From Colimorpha sp045597845 (GTDB taxonomy: Bacteria; Bacteroidota; Bacteroidia; Bacteroidales; P3), in NCBI GenBank assembly GCA_045597845.1, contig JAZLKZ010000126.1, positions 1 to 25,258 on the forward strand: a stretch of DNA of 25,258 bases, written 5' to 3'. A program made the position numbers and the translations under genes. Below, piece by piece: positions 15,385 through 23,636 of the stretch. Below the pieces are notes generated by a model, which searched no databases, was not told where the DNA came from, and was given only the letters and a program-made list of their open reading frames with translations. Numbering within the stretch: position 1 is the first letter of the stretch; the number at the start of each line of letters is the position of its first letter.

Positions 15385-18300
15385 CTATTCTTTTTCTTGG
15401 TGTTTCCTATCGTACCATTCATATACAATGGGTACGACAAAGATGTTTAGTAGGGTAGAGGTGATAAGCCCGCCCAATACTACAATTGCCATGGGCGCTT
15501 GGATTTCGTTGCCAGCTTTGTCGGCTGCCAGCACCATGGGAATGAGCGATAGTGCGGTGGTAAGCGCTGTCATGACGATTGGGTTGAGGCGGTCGAGCGA
15601 GCCTTGCAAGATGCGCTGACGCAAAGAAATGCCACTTTGATTTGAGAGACTCTGGTATTTTGCCACCAACAAGATGCCATTGCGTGTGGCAATGCCGAAG
15701 AGGGTGATGAATCCGATGATGGCAGGGATGCTCAATAGGTTGGAACTGAGTTTGATGGCAAGTACGCCTCCAATGAGTGCCAAGGGTAGATTTAGTAGTA
15801 CGATGAGTGAGAGGTTGAGGTTTTTGAACTCGGTGTAGAGCAACAGATAGATGACGCAAAGCGCAAGGATAAAGACAAGTATGAGCGTGCGTGTGGCACT
15901 TTTTGCGGTCTCGAACTGTCCGCCGTATTCGATGCGGTAGCCTTCAGGAAGATGAATCTCGCTGTCGAGTGTGTGCTGAATCTCTTCCACCACGCTGAGT
16001 GCGTCGCGTCCGCTGACATTGGCGGAAACGACAAGTTTGCGTTGCACGTTTTCGCGAGAGATGGTGTTAGGACCACCCACAGAGACAATCTCCGCCACTG
16101 CCGACAGTGGCACCTTGCCACCGTCGTGGGTGTCGATGAGGGCGTCCATGATGGTGGCAATGCTCTTGTTCTCCATTGTGGATTCATTGCCAGGGATGGA
16201 TTGATAGAGCACCAAGGGGAATGACCGTTGCCCTTCGTAGATCTCTGCCAACTGCTCGCCGCTGAATGCCAGTTCGACGAATTGGTTGAACTGTTCGATG
16301 CTGATGCCGTACTGCGCCAGCAGGTCTCGGTTGGGACGAATCTGTAGCTGTGGTGTCTCGGTCTGTTGCTCTACGCTCACATCTACAAGTCCTTCAATGT
16401 CGGCGGTAACGCCTTTGATTTTGTTGCCGATTAGATAGAGTTGGCTGAGGTCGGTGCCGAAGACCTTGATGGCAATGGTGGCTTGGGTGCCGGATATCAT
16501 GTGGTCGATGCGGTGACCCAAGGGTTGCCCCACGCTCACTGCAATGCCTGGAATGGCAGACAAACGGTGACGCACCTCTTCCATAAACTCCTCTTTGCTA
16601 CGTTTGTCGAGGTTGAAATTGACGTCAATTTCGGCACTGTTGGTGGCTTGCGAGTGCTCGTCGAGTTCGCCACGACCCGTGCGTCGTGAAGTGGTGGTCA
16701 CCTCGGGAATGGCAAGCAGCTCTCGTTCTATCAAATTGCCGATGTTGTTGCTCTCTTCCAGCGAGATGCCGGGTTTTGCCACCGCGGCGATGGTGAGCGA
16801 CCCTTCGTTGAAGTCGGGCAAAAATCCCCGTCCCATAGTGAAAAGCAGTGCCACGGCGGCAATGAGCAGTGCCATGGTGGTGAGAATTACAGGTCGTTTG
16901 TTCCCCAAAGCCCATTGCAGCCATTGAGAGTAGAGGACACCCAGTTTTTGCGAAATCCAACTCTCTTTTTGTTGCTTGTCGAGATATTTCTCGTCAGAGA
17001 GCATCAGTTTGCAGAGCAAAGGCGTGAGGGTCATGGCTACGACCAGCGACATGAACAAAGAGATGATGTATGCGATGCCAAGGGGCTTCAGCATCCTGCC
17101 CTCCATGCCACTGAGAAAGAAAAGGGGCACAAAGGTAATCATGATGATGAGTGTGGCGTGGATGATGGAACTGCGGATTTCCGACGAACCTTTGAAGACC
17201 ACATTGAATGCCGAGTCTCGTTGTTCGGTGGGCAGTCGGTGGTTCTGGCGCAGTCGTTTATAGACGTTCTCTACGTCGATGATGGCATCATCCACCAGCG
17301 AACCGATGGCGATGCACATGCCACCGAGGGTCATTGTGTTAATGTCCATCTTGAGCAGGTGCAGGCAGAGCAAGGTGCCCAAAAGCGAGAGGGGAATGGC
17401 GATGATGGAGATGAGGGTAGTGCGAAAACTGCCGAGGAATAGGAACAGGATGATGATGACAAACACGGCGCCTTCCAGCAACGCCTCGCCCACGTTGCCT
17501 ACCGACGAGGAGATAAAGTCTGCTTGTCGGAAAATGTGGGTGTTCATCTGCACGTCTTTTGGGAAAGATTTTTCGATGTTCTTCAGGCTCTTCTCGATGT
17601 TCTCCGTCACCTTTAGTGTGTTGATGTTGGGCTGTTTGGATACCGAAAGAATGACGGCGGGAGTGGCGTTTGCGGAGGCGTATCCCTGCTTGACGGCATT
17701 GCCTACTACAACGTCAGCCACGTCGGAGAGCCTAATGGGATTCCCGTTCACCATCTTGACGAAGGTGCTGCCGAGTGCCTCCAGGTCGTTGGTGCGTGCC
17801 ATGCCGCGCAGGGCATATTCGTTGCCGTAGTCGCGCACTACGCCGCCTGTCGAGTTTACACTCATCGTGGATGCGGTGGCTTTGAGCTCCTCCAACGTGA
17901 TGCCATAAATGTTCATTCTGAATGGGTCGGCAAGCACTTGGTATTCTTTGTATTCGCCACCGATAATGGTTACTTGCGACACGCCGCCAGTACCCAGAAT
18001 GGCGGGCTTGACAACCCATTCGGCAAGGGTGCGCAGATCCTGCTGCGTAGTGGGGTGGGGAAGGTTTTTGGTGGAATCGACCTGCAAGCCGATAAAGAGA
18101 ATCTCGCCCATCACACTGCTTTGGGGGGCAAGGACGGGGGTGATGCCGTCAGGCAGTTGTTCGGCGAGGGTGGTCATCTTTTCGCTGACTATCTGCCGCG
18201 CGCGAAACACATCCATACCCCAGTCAAATTCTACAAACACAAAGGAACTGCCTTGCAAAGATGTAGATCGTACGCGACGCACGTTGGTGGCACCGTTGAC

Positions 18301-18516
18301 GGCAGTCTCGATTGGGAAGGTCACAAGCCGTTCCACCTCCTCCGATGCCATGCCGTGGGCATCGGTCATTACCACCACGGTGGGGGCGGTGAGGTCGGGA
18401 AAGACATCGATGTCCATCTTTTTGCCCGACCAGATTCCGGCAACGATAAGCAACAGCGCTGCCAGCAATATAAAAAGCCTGTTGTTGAGGCTGAATTTGA
18501 TTATTTTGTCAATCAT
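15385..18516 (-). CDS. RND heavy-metal efflux pump, CusA/CzcA type
   Basis: This 1043-residue inner-membrane protein is the proton-driven pump of a tripartite metal exporter. The start MIDKIIKFSLNNRLF, the following transmembrane helix, and DIDVFPDLTAPTVVVMTDA (35-53) are typical of the heavy-metal RND branch. The proton-relay helix reads AIGSLVDDAIIDVEN (403-417). It lacks the DFG-type first Asp of CzcA and keeps the later Asp (D409/D410), which is closer to the CusA pattern. Two large periplasmic porter regions separate the helix bundles and the length is normal. Substrate (Cu/Ag versus Zn/Co/Cd) is not settled: the helix motif leans to Cu/Ag, while the partner adaptor is His-rich. It is the last gene of a four-gene operon, 47 bases after the TolC-like gene. 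Confidence 0.92.
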   Translation of the reverse strand: MIDKIIKFSLNNRLFILLAALLLIVAGIWSGKKMDIDVFPDLTAPTVVVMTDAHGMASEEVERLVTFPIETAVNGATNVRRVRSTSLQGSSFVFVEFDWGMDVFRARQIVSEKMTTLAEQLPDGITPVLAPQSSVMGEILFIGLQVDSTKNLPHPTTQQDLRTLAEWVVKPAILGTGGVSQVTIIGGEYKEYQVLADPFRMNIYGITLEELKATASTMSVNSTGGVVRDYGNEYALRGMARTNDLEALGSTFVKMVNGNPIRLSDVADVVVGNAVKQGYASANATPAVILSVSKQPNINTLKVTENIEKSLKNIEKSFPKDVQMNTHIFRQADFISSSVGNVGEALLEGAVFVIIILFLFLGSFRTTLISIIAIPLSLLGTLLCLHLLKMDINTMTLGGMCIAIGSLVDDAIIDVENVYKRLRQNHRLPTEQRDSAFNVVFKGSSEIRSSIIHATLIIMITFVPLFFLSGMEGRMLKPLGIAYIISLFMSLVVAMTLTPLLCKLMLSDEKYLDKQQKESWISQKLGVLYSQWLQWALGNKRPVILTTMALLIAAVALLFTMGRGFLPDFNEGSLTIAAVAKPGISLEESNNIGNLIERELLAIPEVTTTSRRTGRGELDEHSQATNSAEIDVNFNLDKRSKEEFMEEVRHRLSAIPGIAVSVGQPLGHRIDHMISGTQATIAIKVFGTDLSQLYLIGNKIKGVTADIEGLVDVSVEQQTETPQLQIRPNRDLLAQYGISIEQFNQFVELAFSGEQLAEIYEGQRSFPLVLYQSIPGNESTMENKSIATIMDALIDTHDGGKVPLSAVAEIVSVGGPNTISRENVQRKLVVSANVSGRDALSVVEEIQHTLDSEIHLPEGYRIEYGGQFETAKSATRTLILVFILALCVIYLLLYTEFKNLNLSLIVLLNLPLALIGGVLAIKLSSNLLSIPAIIGFITLFGIATRNGILLVAKYQSLSNQSGISLRQRILQGSLDRLNPIVMTALTTALSLIPMVLAADKAGNEIQAPMAIVVLGGLITSTLLNIFVVPIVYEWYDRKHQEKE

Positions 18517-18563
18517 AATTTCAAGTATATAATGCCATAAAAGTCATAAAGAGAATCTTCAGG

Positions 18564-19736
18564 TTACTTGATTGCCACCAGCCGCAGGTATGTCTCTTCG
18601 AGGTCGTGCTGTGTCTCTAAAATCGAGAGTTCTGCGTCGTTGTAGCTATCTACGGCAAGCAGATATTGTTCCAAAGTGATTTCTCCAGCGTCGAGGGCTT
18701 TCTTCAAGAGTGCCACGCTGTTGTGACTTTGAAAGGTCTGTTGGAGTTTTTGAAGGTTCGACTGCAATGACAAGGCTTTTTGATAGAGACCCTCGAAGTA
18801 GTTGCGAAGCTGTTGCTCGTTGGCGATTGTTGCGGATTGTAGGGATGACAGTGTGGCTTTGGCTGCACGAACCTTGTTGCCGTTGTTCCAGAGGTTCAGT
18901 TTGGCACCGACAACCACTCCGCGGAACGCTTCACCCGTAACGGTTTCGCTGGCGTAGCCCAACGAGAGGTCTGGCAACCACTGCGACTGGGCTACTTTCA
19001 GCTCCTCTTGCGCCAATGCCTCTTGTCCTGCCCAATAGGCATAGCGAGGGTCGTTTTGCTTAATGTCGTCCCAGATGGTTTCGAAATCGGGCAGAAGGAT
19101 GGGTTCGTATTGCTCTTGAGAAAAAGTGATAGGAGATTTGGGCGAAATCAGTTGGAGTTGTTGCAGCAAAGCGGCTTGCTCTGCGAGAGCTTTGCTGAGT
19201 TTGCTCTGCTGCGTGGCGTAGTCCATCTGTGCGCGATTGTATTCCAATAGGTTGCAGTCGCCTGCTTCCATGCGTTTGGTGTAGGCGTTGGCAATCTCTT
19301 GAGAGGCTTCTGCGCAACGGGAATAAATCTTGACGATAGCGTTGTGGCAGACCAGATTGCAGCACAGCTGCTGCAGCTCTTGCATCATTTGAAAGGTCTC
19401 CACGTCGTATTGGTTTTGGCTGTTCGCTATTTCCAAATCACGAACCTTCAGCTCATGCGCCCAGGTGGTTGGAAAAGGAAAAGCTTGCGAAACGCTGAAA
19501 TCCCAACGGTTTCCAATCTCCGTAGGTGCGCCCCAAAAGTGACCGAATTCAATCTCCGGCTGTTCGAGGATGGGAACGCTTTGAATGTTGTATTGCGCTG
19601 CTTCGCGCTCTTGTTGGAGTTGCTGGAATTGTATGCCTTGCTCCTTTGCCATATCCAACACCCATTGGTATCGGTTTTGCGATTGCAACTGCCCCACCAG
19701 GCATAGCAACAGTATAATGGGAATGATGTTTTTCAT
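18564..19736 (-). CDS. TolC-family outer-membrane channel of the metal efflux operon
   Basis: This 390-residue protein is the outer-membrane exit duct of the pump. It has a signal peptide (about 1-19, ending QLQS), then long amphipathic helices rich in Gln, Ala, Glu and Leu arranged as two similar halves, as in TolC/CusC/CzcC. Recognisable bits are WDFSVSQAFPFP (78-89) in the first half and GVVVGAKLNLWNNGNKVRAA near 275-294 in the second; in this family these mark the barrel strands next to the coiled-coil helices. It is shorter than E. coli CusC or TolC but within the range of the CzcC-like group. No lipobox Cys is evident. It lies 39 bases after the adaptor and 47 bases before the pump. Confidence 0.88.
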   Translation of the reverse strand: MKNIIPIILLLCLVGQLQSQNRYQWVLDMAKEQGIQFQQLQQEREAAQYNIQSVPILEQPEIEFGHFWGAPTEIGNRWDFSVSQAFPFPTTWAHELKVRDLEIANSQNQYDVETFQMMQELQQLCCNLVCHNAIVKIYSRCAEASQEIANAYTKRMEAGDCNLLEYNRAQMDYATQQSKLSKALAEQAALLQQLQLISPKSPITFSQEQYEPILLPDFETIWDDIKQNDPRYAYWAGQEALAQEELKVAQSQWLPDLSLGYASETVTGEAFRGVVVGAKLNLWNNGNKVRAAKATLSSLQSATIANEQQLRNYFEGLYQKALSLQSNLQKLQQTFQSHNSVALLKKALDAGEITLEQYLLAVDSYNDAELSILETQHDLEETYLRLVAIK

Positions 19737-19775
19737 AAGAATGACAATTAGTAATAATTGAGAATGATAGGCGAT

Positions 19776-21308
19776 TTAGTGGACATGGCCTGCGTGTGGG
19801 TCCAAAGCACCGGCACCTTGCGCCATCTTCACCATCGTTGCACCTTTGCTGACGATGCGTTCTCCAGCTTTGATGCCGCTGGTGATGACCGTGCGGATGC
19901 CGTCTGTGGCACCGATGGTGACAAGTCGTTTCTCAAAAAGTTCGGGATTGATTTGCACGAAGACGAAATAGTTCCCCATCTCCTCTACGAGGCCGGCGTT
20001 GGGAATGGTAAGCACCTCACCGTCAGCATCGCAGCGGATGTAGAGTGTGACGAAATTCCCGGACATCAAATCCACGGTGTTGCGGAAACGGAAGGTTACG
20101 GGCAGCAAAGGGTTGTTGGCATCGGTCGATTTGCCGTAGCTTACCAACGAGCCACCTAATGATTCGATAGAGTAGGTCTTGCCATCGTTCGGAAGTGTGA
20201 AAGTGGCATCGGTGATGTGTCGCAACTGATTGTAGTAGCGAGGTTGCACCGTTGCCCGAATGAAGAGGTCTCTGTTTTGCGATACGGTGACTACGGGTTG
20301 TCCTGCCTCTACAAAGGCTCCGTTGAGTACGTTGATGCTCTTGACGTAGCCGCTGATGGGTGCCGATACCGTAGCGCCACTTTTGGAAAAATTGCCTTTC
20401 AGGTTGTCGTATGACGCCTTGGCACTTTCGTATGCTGCGCGACTGCGTTCCAATTCAGATTGGGATACAATCTTGTCGGCGGCGAGTCCTTGCTTGCGCT
20501 CATAGTCGGATTTGGCACTTTGGTAGTTAGACAATGCCTCTTGAAAACGCACTCCCATATTATTGTCTGCCATGCCGTTGCTTTCAATGGAAAAAAGCTT
20601 TTGACCTGCCGAAACCGTTGCTCCTTCAACCAGATTGGGATTGGAGAACACAACGATGCCGGAGGCTTTTGCAGACACTTGGCGTTCGTCGCCTTGGGAT
20701 GGAAGTACCTGTGCGCTGGTGCGGATAATGCTGCCAAAACGCGTGGGTTGACAGACCTCTGTGGCGAAGTCTATCTTCCAACTTTGCTCCTTGGTGAAGG
20801 TAATGCCATTGGCTGGTGTGGAGGTGTGTCCATGCTCGTGTTCATGAGCTTCGCCATGGTTGTGTTCATGTGTTTCGGCTTCTTCCGCTATTGTTTTCAC
20901 AACATGAATGTGGTCGAAACCGATGCGGTTGATGCTGTCGCCGGTGGCAATTTCAAAAAGAAGGGACCCGCAGCCGGCCTGTTCGGGCATGATCTCAAAA
21001 GGATAAATGCCAGCTTGTTGCGGGTTGTCCAATTTTATGCGTTGCACCGACTTGCCGACGGTGAGAACCATCGTTACGCTGGTAGAGTCGAGAGGTTTGA
21101 AATTGGTGAGCTTGGTGAAATGAGCTAAGATGTCGCAGTCTTCACCTACAGTTATCGTAGGGATTTCGGCAAAAAGTTCAAAATCTTGGTTGTATGCCGT
21201 CATGGGTTCGCCGTGGTGATGGTGTTCCGCTTCGTCATGGTGATGATGGCACGACACTGTGGCGCCTAAACACAAAGCCACAGTCACCCAAAGTGCTGTT
21301 TTTTTCAT
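19776..21308 (-). CDS. RND periplasmic adaptor, His-rich probable lipoprotein (CusB/CzcB-like)
   Basis: This 510-residue protein links the pump to the outer-membrane channel and probably captures metal. Residues 1-19 are a signal peptide followed by C20 (TVSC), a slightly atypical lipobox. His clusters follow at 21-32 and at 147-161, and the protein ends DPHAGHVH. Residues about 38-138 form an extra Ig-like N-terminal domain. The membrane-fusion core begins near 168, with lipoyl/barrel segments (SAKASGIVV, 212-220; SAPISGYVKSINVLNGAFVEAG) around a coiled-coil hairpin of about 60 residues. The His-rich decoration suggests divalent metal handling (Zn, Co, Ni or Cu), in contrast to the Met-based sites of E. 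coli CusB. It is the second gene of the operon, 88 bases after the His/Cys-rich gene. Confidence 0.9.
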   Translation of the reverse strand: MKKTALWVTVALCLGATVSCHHHHDEAEHHHHGEPMTAYNQDFELFAEIPTITVGEDCDILAHFTKLTNFKPLDSTSVTMVLTVGKSVQRIKLDNPQQAGIYPFEIMPEQAGCGSLLFEIATGDSINRIGFDHIHVVKTIAEEAETHEHNHGEAHEHEHGHTSTPANGITFTKEQSWKIDFATEVCQPTRFGSIIRTSAQVLPSQGDERQVSAKASGIVVFSNPNLVEGATVSAGQKLFSIESNGMADNNMGVRFQEALSNYQSAKSDYERKQGLAADKIVSQSELERSRAAYESAKASYDNLKGNFSKSGATVSAPISGYVKSINVLNGAFVEAGQPVVTVSQNRDLFIRATVQPRYYNQLRHITDATFTLPNDGKTYSIESLGGSLVSYGKSTDANNPLLPVTFRFRNTVDLMSGNFVTLYIRCDADGEVLTIPNAGLVEEMGNYFVFVQINPELFEKRLVTIGATDGIRTVITSGIKAGERIVSKGATMVKMAQGAGALDPHAGHVH

Positions 21309-21323
21309 GATAGAAATAATAAA

Positions 21324-21351
21324 AGTGAATAGTGATAAGTGAAAAGTGAAT
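21324..21351. repeat. Four tandem heptamers of AGTGAAT type
   Basis: AGTGAAT, AGTGATA, AGTGAAA and AGTGAAT follow each other with exact 7-base period in the gap between the adaptor gene and the His/Cys-rich gene. The next bases continue with TGATAAT. They would be transcribed as an A/U-rich leader just ahead of the adaptor. Similar heptamer arrays are known as short tandem repeats in cyanobacterial genomes. Confidence 0.8.
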
Positions 21352-21396
21352 TGATAATAGCAAACTGATTACAGTTCGTCAATTCTTGATTTTCGC

Positions 21397-21837
21397 TTAG
21401 CACATGGGTGGCGCACGGAGTGCGGCAAATGAAAGTAATGGATCGGGCGGCAACTCAGTCCGTATAGTCCGAGTCTGTCTGGGCACCAGGTCAAATACTG
21501 GGACCTCGATGTTGAGCAGTTCGGGCAACTCAATGTCGGCGGCGATAACCCAAGTCGATTCGTCCTCCCTGGTGGTCAGCACCAGATGGGACAGCAGTTC
21601 CTGCAGTTTGCAGATGTCGAATGGGTGGTGGGATGACCCTTCGTGGTCGTGATGGTGGTCGCAGTCGGCATCGCAATGACAAGCCATTTCATTCTCAAAT
21701 ACAAACCCCATTTCCTCCTCGCAGTCGTGGTGGTGATGGGGCACAAAAGCATGAACCAGAATAATCAAACACGACAACGATACCATCGCTATCGATAATA
21801 TCCGTTTGATTTCGTGTATGTTGAAGTTGCTTTTCAT
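21397..21837 (-). CDS. Small His/Cys-rich membrane-anchored protein, first gene of metal efflux operon
   Basis: This 146-residue protein has one N-terminal hydrophobic segment (about 12-31), acting as a signal peptide or anchor. PHHHHDCEEE follows at once (33-42), then a Cys/His-rich patch MACHCDADCDHHHDHE (51-66) and SSHHPFDIC. The second half is ordinary and ends LRAPPMC. It resembles the small His-rich proteins often found ahead of CusBCA-like operons in Bacteroides relatives; I believe these are catalogued as DUF6769, but cannot confirm that here. A likely role is periplasmic binding or sensing of the exported metal. I chose the ATG at 21837 over one at 21903, because the upstream extension would cross the promoter and add 22 residues before the hydrophobic segment. 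Confidence 0.8.
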   Translation of the reverse strand: MKSNFNIHEIKRILSIAMVSLSCLIILVHAFVPHHHHDCEEEMGFVFENEMACHCDADCDHHHDHEGSSHHPFDICKLQELLSHLVLTTREDESTWVIAADIELPELLNIEVPVFDLVPRQTRTIRTELPPDPLLSFAALRAPPMC

Positions 21838-21862
21838 GCAATGCCAATCCAAATGAATATTG

Positions 21863-21870
21863 CAAAGGTA
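21863..21870 (-). promoter_or_regulatory. Probable promoter of the metal efflux operon, -7 element TACCTTTG
   Basis: On the - strand the sequence is TACCTTTG, an exact TAnnTTTG match, 25 bases before the ATG at 21837. A TTTG lies 25 bases further upstream, longer than the usual spacing, so the -33 assignment is weak. No separate regulator gene is nearby. Confidence 0.6.
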
Positions 21871-22024
21871 CGAAATTTTAGCGGTATTGCTACGACAAAC
21901 CACAAAATAACATTTGAATTCAAGAAATTAGATTCTGTACAAGTGCATTTTCATTGCAGGTAACAAAGTTAAATTTTCACACCAAATACTCCTTCCGTGT
22001 CACATTTGTGTCATATTAAGTTTG

Positions 22025-22032
22025 TATCTTTG
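22025..22032 (+). promoter_or_regulatory. Candidate upstream hsdM promoter, -7 element TATCTTTG
   Basis: An exact TAnnTTTG match with a TTTG 16 bases upstream (22005-22008). It would give a leader of about 140 bases crossing the C/T-rich tract. It may act with, or be a relic beside, the nearer promoter at 22113-22141. Confidence 0.45.
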
Positions 22033-22112
22033 CTCTTCAGAAAAGAATCTTACCCCACACTTGGTCCCATTCCCAGCTTTCCCCATTCCTCAAGATCCTC
22101 CCTTCAACCACC

Positions 22113-22141
22113 TTGTTATTCAAGAAAAAATAGTATATTTG
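22113..22141 (+). promoter_or_regulatory. Probable hsdM promoter (TTG - 18 bp - TATATTTG)
   Basis: TTG at 22113-22115 is followed after 18 bases by TATATTTG at 22134-22141, which fits the Bacteroidetes -33/-7 layout better than any other site in the window. The hsdM ATG lies 37 bases after the last G. Confidence 0.65.
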
Positions 22142-22178
22142 CAATCATTTATTTTGGCAGAAAAACTGAATTAATAAC

Positions 22179-23636
22179 ATGAAATACGAAAACACCTTCA
22201 AGGCTATAGACCAGATTCTTTGGAAAGAGCAAGGATGTGGCAGCGAGTTGGACTATCTGGAACAGAAATCTTGGATGCTTTTCCTGAAATACCTTGACGA
22301 CCTGGAGACAGAGCGTGAGGAGGAAGCAGAACTCGACGGCAAGACATACAAGCGCCTCGTTACTGGCTACTATCGCTGGTCTCAGTGGGCAGCACCCAAG
22401 AAGAAAGATCCGCAGACGGGCAAGATGGTACTCGACACCGTCAACGCTATGTCGGGCGACGATCTCGTGGAGTTTGTCGACCAAAAACTCTTTCCCTACC
22501 TCAAAGCCTTCCAAGCTAATGCGTCAGCTACTGACACCCTCGAATACAAAGTAGGTGAAATCTTTGGCGAACTCCACAACAAGATACGTTCCGGCTTCAA
22601 CATGCGTGAGATCATCAACATGATTGACGACCTCCACTTCCAGTCTGCCGACGATAAGCATGAAATGACCGTCCTCTACGAAAGCAATATCCAGAAGATG
22701 GGTAATGCCGGGCGCAATGGCGGTGAGTATTACACCCCGCGTCCTCTCATTCGTAGCATCGTTAAGGTGGTTGACCCCAAGATAGGTGAAACGGTGTACG
22801 ACCCCGCCTGTGGTTCCGCCGGCTTCCTCTGCGAGGCTTTCCTTTACATGAAGGAAAAGATCAAGTCCGTAAAGGACCACGAAACGCTCCAGCGCGACAC
22901 TTTCTTCGGCAAAGAGAAGAAAGGCCTACCGTACATCATCGCTACCATGAACATGATTTTCCACGGCGTTTCTGCCCCGAACATCACCCATGGTAATACC
23001 CTTGCTACCAACTTGGCAACCATTCAGGAGTCCGACCGTAAAGATGTCATCCTCGCTAATCCTCCTTTTGGTGGCAACGAGCGTGGTGAGGTTCTGCAGA
23101 ACTTCGAGATCCGTACTTCGGAAACGGCTTACATGTTCATGCAGCACTTCATCAAGATACTGAAGGCTGGTGGACGCGCAGGTATCGTTATTAAAAATAC
23201 GTTCCTCTCGAATGGCGACGCAAGTGCTGTCCGCAAAATGCTCCTCGACGAGTGTAACCTCCATACTATTCTCGACCTCCCCAGTGGCGTCTTTACCGGT
23301 GCTGGTGTCAAAACGGTTGTGCTCTTCTTTACCAAGGGCGAGCCGACGGATAAGATTTGGTACTATCAGGTCAATAAGCATTTTACCAAGACCAAGCCAA
23401 TGACCGAGGCCGACATGGCTGACTTTATCGCTTTGCAGCAGACCAAGGCTGAGACCGACCATTCGTGGACGATCTCTGTGGCCGACCTCGATAAGTCGTT
23501 CGACCTCTCTGTCAAGAACCCCAATAAGGTGGAGACGGTGGATGACCGCCCCCCCTCTGAGATTGCCGACGCTATTTCCTCCCTCAATCAGGAGAATCAA
23601 ACTATTATTGACGAATTATTGGAGATGCTCAAATGA
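22179..23636 (+). CDS. hsdM: Type I restriction-modification methyltransferase subunit HsdM
   Basis: HsdM methylates adenine N6 within the type I recognition sequence, using S-adenosylmethionine, in complex with HsdS. The 485-residue product has the helical HsdM N-terminal domain (about 5-150) and GGEYYTPRPLIRSIV (181-195). It also has the cofactor-binding motif DPACGSAGF (208-216) and the catalytic NPPF (294-297). The length and order are normal. It overlaps hsdS by four bases (ATGA at 23633-23636), so the two are translationally coupled. A run of seven C (23549-23555) lies near the 3' end of the gene. No hsdR is present in this window; it may lie beyond the right edge. Confidence 0.95.
   Translation: MKYENTFKAIDQILWKEQGCGSELDYLEQKSWMLFLKYLDDLETEREEEAELDGKTYKRLVTGYYRWSQWAAPKKKDPQTGKMVLDTVNAMSGDDLVEFVDQKLFPYLKAFQANASATDTLEYKVGEIFGELHNKIRSGFNMREIINMIDDLHFQSADDKHEMTVLYESNIQKMGNAGRNGGEYYTPRPLIRSIVKVVDPKIGETVYDPACGSAGFLCEAFLYMKEKIKSVKDHETLQRDTFFGKEKKGLPYIIATMNMIFHGVSAPNITHGNTLATNLATIQESDRKDVILANPPFGGNERGEVLQNFEIRTSETAYMFMQHFIKILKAGGRAGIVIKNTFLSNGDASAVRKMLLDECNLHTILDLPSGVFTGAGVKTVVLFFTKGEPTDKIWYYQVNKHFTKTKPMTEADMADFIALQQTKAETDHSWTISVADLDKSFDLSVKNPNKVETVDDRPPSEIADAISSLNQENQTIIDELLEMLK

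Larger units (their letters stand above)
21838..22178. other. 341-base divergent intergenic region between metal efflux and hsd loci
   Basis: This gap holds the - strand efflux promoter (21863-21870) and two + strand candidate promoters for hsdM (22025-22032 and 22113-22141). Bases 22053-22115 are strikingly C/T-rich on the + strand, with clusters of CCC and very few G. A 61-codon frame at 21997-22182 gives no recognisable protein and runs over the hsdM start. I see no tRNA, attachment site or regulator-binding palindrome. Confidence 0.6.

Noticed and set aside
16915..18540. Several + strand frames of 175-207 codons under the RND pump gene
   Set aside because: They are antisense to a full-length pump gene and show no domain features.
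21997..22182. 61-codon frame ahead of hsdM
   Set aside because: Low-complexity product, overlaps the hsdM start and both candidate promoters, no recognisable family.
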